A stretch of 64,000 nt of DNA, from NCBI GenBank assembly GCA_029204225.1, contig CM055098.1, positions 19,809,303-19,873,302 on the forward strand, written 5' to 3'. Position numbers and translations under genes: made by a program. Below the pieces are notes generated by a model. It worked only from the letters and a program-made list of their open reading frames with translations, had not been told where the DNA came from and did no database searches. The stretch comes from Diphasiastrum complanatum. Its lineage: Eukaryota; Streptophyta; Lycopodiopsida; Lycopodiales; Lycopodiaceae. This document shows positions 59,487 through 64,000 of this stretch, one piece after another (positions within the stretch are counted from its first letter, which is position 1; every line of letters starts with the position of its first letter).

Positions 59487-59886
59487 AGCTACTACAACTG
59501 CAAAGTAAAAAAATATTAGCCACTTCGTTTAAAGGATATCACCAATCGCCAGCTGCCACGTATGTGAAAGGTCAGGCCCTGTTTCCTCTTCTTAAGGGCA
59601 TAAGGCATACACCCCCTAACAGTTGGTCCTCATAGGCATGTTTTGGGCGTGTGAACATTTGGGCCCGGCGCAATAGAATCCCGACATGTTTCTCGGGCCC
59701 TGCTCGAGTAGATGTGTGGCCAGAAATTTTTATCCAAACACCAGTGCCATTTTCTCTTGTGTATTAGTGCCATTTTCTCGAACACGGTGCCGGGATCGTG
59801 AATTTCACGTGAGCACGGGTGCCATTTTTCGTAGGCATCAGTGCCATCCATGGGCACCGGCACAAGATTTTCGTGAGCACCAGCGC
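59487..59886. promoter_or_regulatory. Upstream region of the lumen-protein gene
   Basis: It lies 5' of the ATG at 59486 on the minus strand. A CCACGT core and GGATATC occur at 59537-59563. Beyond 59640 the sequence is built of loose repeats of a CAGTGCCATTTTC-like phrase (59740-59870). No transcription start could be set. Confidence 0.4.
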
Positions 59887-60853
59887 CATCCTCAGGCACC
59901 GACAACACCATTTATCTAATCACCTGCATGCACATGAGAAAGGTTTTCAGTTTTCACCTATATGAAGCACAAACCTCGACTTAGTTTCCCGACTTTTAAT
60001 ATTGGCCCATCCAACTCACTTCACATACAAGCAACCAACATGTTAACATACATCAAATCTCAAGACGGTCATCTCAAGAGGCTTATCAAACTCAAAGCTC
60101 CATCATGAGCACATGGAGCCAAACTGGCGCCACGTCAAACTAGACAAACATAAACATGTAACTTCCATCCAAATGCCATCCAACTCCATCCAAGCAGAGC
60201 ACATCCTCGGGCACTGACAACACCATTTATACGATCATCTACATGCACATGAAAAAGGTTTTCAGTTTTCACTTATATGAAGCTCAAGCATCACAAAAGG
60301 AATCAGTAACCTCGACTTAGTTTCCTGACTTTTAATATTGGCCCGTCCAACTCAACCGATGTCTTAACATGCATCAGATTTCAAGATGGTCATCTCAAGA
60401 GACTTATTAAACTCAAAGCTCCATCACGAGCACATGGAGCCAAACTAGCGCCACGTCAAACTAGACAAACATAAACACGTAACTTCCATCCAAGTAGGCC
60501 ATCCAACTCCATCCAAGCAGAGCACCAATGTCATCCTCAGGCACCGACAATACCATTTATACGATCACCTGCATGCACATGAAAAAGGTTTTCAATTTTC
60601 ACCTATATGAAGCACAAGCATCACAAAAAGAATCAGGAATCTTGACTTAGTTTCTCGACTTTTAATATTGGCCCCGTCTAACTCACTTCACATACAAGCA
60701 ACCAATATTTTAACATACATCAGATCTCAAGACTGTCATCTCAAGAGGCTTATCAAACTCAAAGTTCCATCACGAGCACATAGAGCCAAATTGGCACCAC
60801 GTCAAACTAGACAAACATAAACGTGTAACTTCCATCCAAGCAGGCCATCCAAC
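59887..60853. repeat. Satellite, three tandem copies of about 315-330 bp
   Basis: Copies start with CATCCTCAGGCACCGACAA-like sequence at 59887, 60202 and 60532 (spacings 315 and 330). Each contains GCACATGAAAAAGGTTTTCA, TTTTAATATTGGCCC and CGCCACGTCAAACTAGAC. Divergence between copies is moderate. The short open frames have no shared reading frame. Confidence 0.92.
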
Positions 60854-61944
60854 TTTGGCAACAGGTTTGAGCATGTTCCAATAATCCAACACAATTTACA
60901 TTCAAGCAAGGTACACTCAGAACCACAGCCCACTGCCACAAATATGAAAACAACCAGTTTCTAGACCGAATCATTTTGACAAAATATTGTTGGTGTCTCG
61001 GACTGAATGGTCCAAACGACATACCTCTAGCGTAGCAAGATGTGACCCTCAACCCAGTGCTAGATCAAAAAATTTGATGTGGCCTTACAATTGGCACTTT
61101 TACAAAGCATTGAAACCCAAAAGGTAATCAGAGTCAGTCTGAAATAAAATCTCACTTTTTTAATAAGTGTGAGATGTACAATGATTTGTTTATCACTGCC
61201 CTTTGTACCAGATTGGGACTTTCACATCCTATGTTAATCGATCTCTCCGAGTGTTCATGTGAGCATGTGTTGGATTCCTTGGGCACTCATCTTATGCTCC
61301 TTAATCCGCGAACCCTAGTTCACCGACTCATTGTTAGGATAACAAAATTATTTGTTTATTCCATTTTCTGGACAAGTTTTAGAGAACTTCATTCTCAAGT
61401 GTTCCCACTTGTTAAGCCCTAGAGAAATCAGTAAATCTCCTGTCAAGGTCAATTTAGATAAGTACCAACAATCACCTTTACAAATTGACTAATGCTTGAC
61501 TCAAAATTCCCTAATATTCCAAGGTTTCGAAATCTCTAGGCTTACCGATGAAACAACAATGCAAAAATCCTTGCATCCTGGGCTATTGGTATGTTACCTC
61601 CATACCACAACTAATGCACTTTTAAACATTTACCATGCACCTGTGCAATCTTAGGAAGAATGCAAAAATTATGAAATCAACGTAACCACAAGGCTACCGA
61701 CATGCACTTCTTAGTGAACTAACTGATATACATGCAATCAACAAAGGGCTAGATCCCTTCTCACCATGCATGCTGTTCACTGTTGAAAAAACAAATTATC
61801 ATAAAACCTGATGCCTACCCAAAGCCCACGCAAAACCCAAAACATGCTCAAGAAACCTCATGCAAATTTATAAAAGATTGGTTCTCACAAAAACCCTAAG
61901 GGTTTCACACCAATCCATTAGGCATCTACAGCCGTTTTAGTATT
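60854..61944. other. Intergenic sequence
   Basis: No gene or repeat was recognised; short frames at 61052-60807 and 61174-61422 have no distinguishing features. Confidence 0.45.
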
Positions 61945-62082
61945 ATGGAAGGAGCCGGGCAGAGGCCATTCTGCCCGATAAAGATTTTCAGAATTTTTTT
62001 AGGCGAGGCCCGGAGGGGCCGAGCCTAAAAAAATTCTGAAAATCCGAACCGGGCAAAATGGCCTCTGCCCGGCCCCTTCCAT
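61945..62082. repeat. Long hairpin, MITE- or miRNA-precursor-like
   Basis: The left arm ATGGAAGG..GCCGGGCAGAGGCCATT..GATTTTCAGAATTTTTTTAGGC pairs with the right arm over about 60 positions with few mismatches. The central 18 bases, GAGGCCCGGAGGGGCCGA, can form a small hairpin of their own. Arms are GC-rich outside and AT-rich inside. No coding frame is conserved. Confidence 0.88.
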
Positions 62083-62121
62083 TGTGTAATGTATTTTTGG
62101 ACCCTTTTTAAACCAATACTT

Positions 62122-62220
62122 AGTTGCCACATGGCAGGTGCAAGCAATATCAGCATTAAAAAAATTTGAGACCAATCCAATACTGCCACGTGGCAGATGC
62201 AAGCAAAATCTGCACTAAAT
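62122..62220. repeat. Two-copy short repeat with G-box palindrome
   Basis: TGCCACATGGCAGGTGCAAGCAA (near 62124) and TGCCACGTGGCAGATGCAAGCAA (near 62184) are about 60 bases apart. The second contains the perfect palindrome CTGCCACGTGGCAG at 62183-62196, centred on CACGTG. Confidence 0.85.
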
Positions 62221-63640
62221 TTTCTTTTAAAAAACAGATGACTATTCTGCTTTTTAATTTGTTCAAAAATGAATAAAATAGTCACCAAAGATCCATTACA
62301 TAATGAGTTTGGGTGAGTTTGGGTCGCGACGGGTGTTATGCTATTGCAACCGCCTCACCTCTTGTTTAGGCCCCAGACGACCTGCAGAGGGAGAGAGAGA
62401 CAGAGAGAGCAAACAGGGACAGGCCGGGTCGCGCTCATCCTCCTTGGACTTGCATCCATAGATTAGAAAACAGCTGATTTACATCCATTTCTGAGAGGCC
62501 AGTTCAAGACAAATCCAATCTCAGCGAATTCCAAAACAGGCACAGAACAGGTAGCCGTTTGCAAGGAATCTGGGTTTTCTGGGAATAAGCAATTATTATT
62601 CCAACCCAAGGACCTGTCTCTCAAGAAAAATTATCAACCTTATAGCCCGTTATCGCTTCTTTAACTCTTGTAAAGAGTCAAAAGAAAAGGTACTCTGCTG
62701 TCATATAGCTCTGGCAATTCCAGATTCCTAAAAACTCAGGAATCTCTTCCTCAACGCGTTGGGAAAAGCCACGTTGAGACCAGAGGACAGGGAGCGAGCA
62801 AGGCCTGAAAGCATTGGAGGTATCCAAAAAACAGTTCCTACAGCTCCTCTAAACCCTTTCTGTTCCAACCTGCCAAAACCAGAATTTTCTGGTAATGTGT
62901 ACAGTACTGTTGAGGTTCATGCAAGTTTACCGGAGGATCTTCGTAGGATTAATTTATCCTATCCTTCCTGCAGGTTAACCATACAGTTTCCCTGGCGTCA
63001 ACTGGAATCATTTCCACAAGATGACTCGTTGCATTCACCACAACTTCATTAGATTTCCGGTACTGTCTTGCACGGAACTCAAACCAGATCCTAGCTTTAA
63101 AATTCTGCTAAAAAAATAGCATAACTGCAACTTCCATTCAATGTTCATTTTATGCAGTTCACAGGAGGATTAGGAGGTGTCAACCTCACAATCCTCAACA
63201 TGCACACCGGAATCATGTCCAAGAATTGCTCTCAGTCCACAAACTGGATAATTTGAGTCAAAATCATTCTATCAATGAACATGTACAATATGACATGACT
63301 TAGAACATTATGGCCTAGCGAGTTATCAAACTCTAATCAAGGAGCTACTGATTCTAGCAATAAGATCTACACATGCAGATCCTTCCACATCATTGAAAGC
63401 TTCCTCAAAAAGATAGAAATTTATAAAATCACACAACTCTCATCGTCTTTAATCAAAATCAACCAAGTAGAAGAGCACTCTACAAACATATTTTTGATAA
63501 GCATGCTTCAAACCAGAACTTGTTAATCAAATTTCAAAATTCCCTTGAGAAAATAGCACTCCAACCGGGATGTAAATCCAAGCATTCTTAATCTCAAGTA
63601 GAACTTGTCTTCATCCTATCCAAAGATCGCATCTTAGTCG
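62221..63640. other. Sequence upstream of the right-edge element; possible leader
   Basis: A 98-codon plus-strand frame (62759-63052) has no ATG, an in-frame TAA shortly upstream, and no recognised domain, so it is not called. 63060-63640 is probably the leader of the minus-strand element whose primer binding site follows. Confidence 0.35.
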
Positions 63641-63641
63641 A

Positions 63642-63653
63642 GCTCTGATACCA
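63642..63653 (-). promoter_or_regulatory. Primer binding site of a minus-strand LTR element
   Basis: The minus strand reads TGGTATCAGAGC, the exact tRNA-Met complement, one base inside an LTR end CA. Confidence 0.85.
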
Positions 63654-63654
63654 A

Positions 63655-64000
63655 TGTAAAGACCATTAGGGAAAACCCCTAAGATGAGGATAGGAAAACA
63701 CAATAAGAGAGACTATGGAGCCAAACCGCTCATCCAAACCTGGATCTAGCCCCCAAACCATGTCATGTGAAAGCTAGAAGAGAAGAGAGAAAATGGTGAC
63801 CTAAACTCATATTGTTGACTGGAGAATCCCTACCTCATTATATAGAGAGTAAATTCATGTGCATGAACCCTGCAATCCCCATGCAGGTCAACTATAAATA
63901 GGTCACATCTCTTCATGCAGTCCTCCTGCCCATATCCGTCACCCGTACATGCAATACTCCATATGTCTCAATCAGAGTGTTTAGATACTCTCAAGGTCAT
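63655..64000 (-). repeat. Partial 5' LTR at the right edge
   Basis: On the minus strand it ends TCTTTACA next to the primer binding site and contains a TATATAA box around 63838-63845. It runs off the window. The coding part of the element is not recognisable within the window. Confidence 0.65.

Noticed and set aside
62759-63052. 98-codon plus-strand frame
   Set aside because: No ATG in frame, TAA shortly upstream and no recognisable domain; splice sites could be drawn but not supported.

Overview
This is nuclear DNA from a land plant. Two spliced host genes are visible, and one begins with a chloroplast transit peptide followed by a twin-arginine thylakoid-lumen signal. The rest is AT-rich and packed with LTR-retrotransposon remains, a Helitron remnant, foldback elements, satellites and microsatellites. 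Retroelements sit inside host introns, which suggests a large repeat-rich genome. The species cannot be named from the sequence.

Layout: 1-5217 is an almost complete Ty3/gypsy element that kept gag-protease and the chromodomain tail but has unrelated sequence where reverse transcriptase should be. 7578-9220 (+) is the 3' part of an alpha/beta-hydrolase gene, with a broken partial copy at 10258-10446. 10.4-16.7 kb holds two degraded Copia elements. 16.77-18.5 kb and 32.36-34.05 kb are the arms of a 1.7-kb inverted repeat carrying a long CT/GA microsatellite and a small spliced exon. Between them lie a Copia copy inverted relative to its 14.7-kb relative, another Copia gag-protease with one LTR, and a gag-only ORF of 454 codons. 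34-44.9 kb holds two unrecognised ORFs, a Copia gag/integrase, an RNase H-LTR fragment, a Ty3/gypsy protease plus integrase tail, and a long Copia with its 5' LTR. 45.2-47.9 kb is a foldback element followed by a Helitron helicase remnant and a tandem duplication.

55703-59486 (-) is a thylakoid-lumen protein gene, reconstructed here as five in-frame exons. Its first intron holds a Copia integrase fragment, and its fifth donor opens onto an intron containing a two-LTR Copia element (51086-55643). Its first splice donor is triplicated in tandem. 59.9-60.9 kb is a three-copy satellite, 61945-62082 a strong hairpin, and the right edge is the 5' LTR of another minus-strand element.

Apart from the two host genes, nearly every coding stretch is a decayed retroelement fragment. 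A recurring theme is loss of the reverse-transcriptase core while gag, protease or integrase ends remain.
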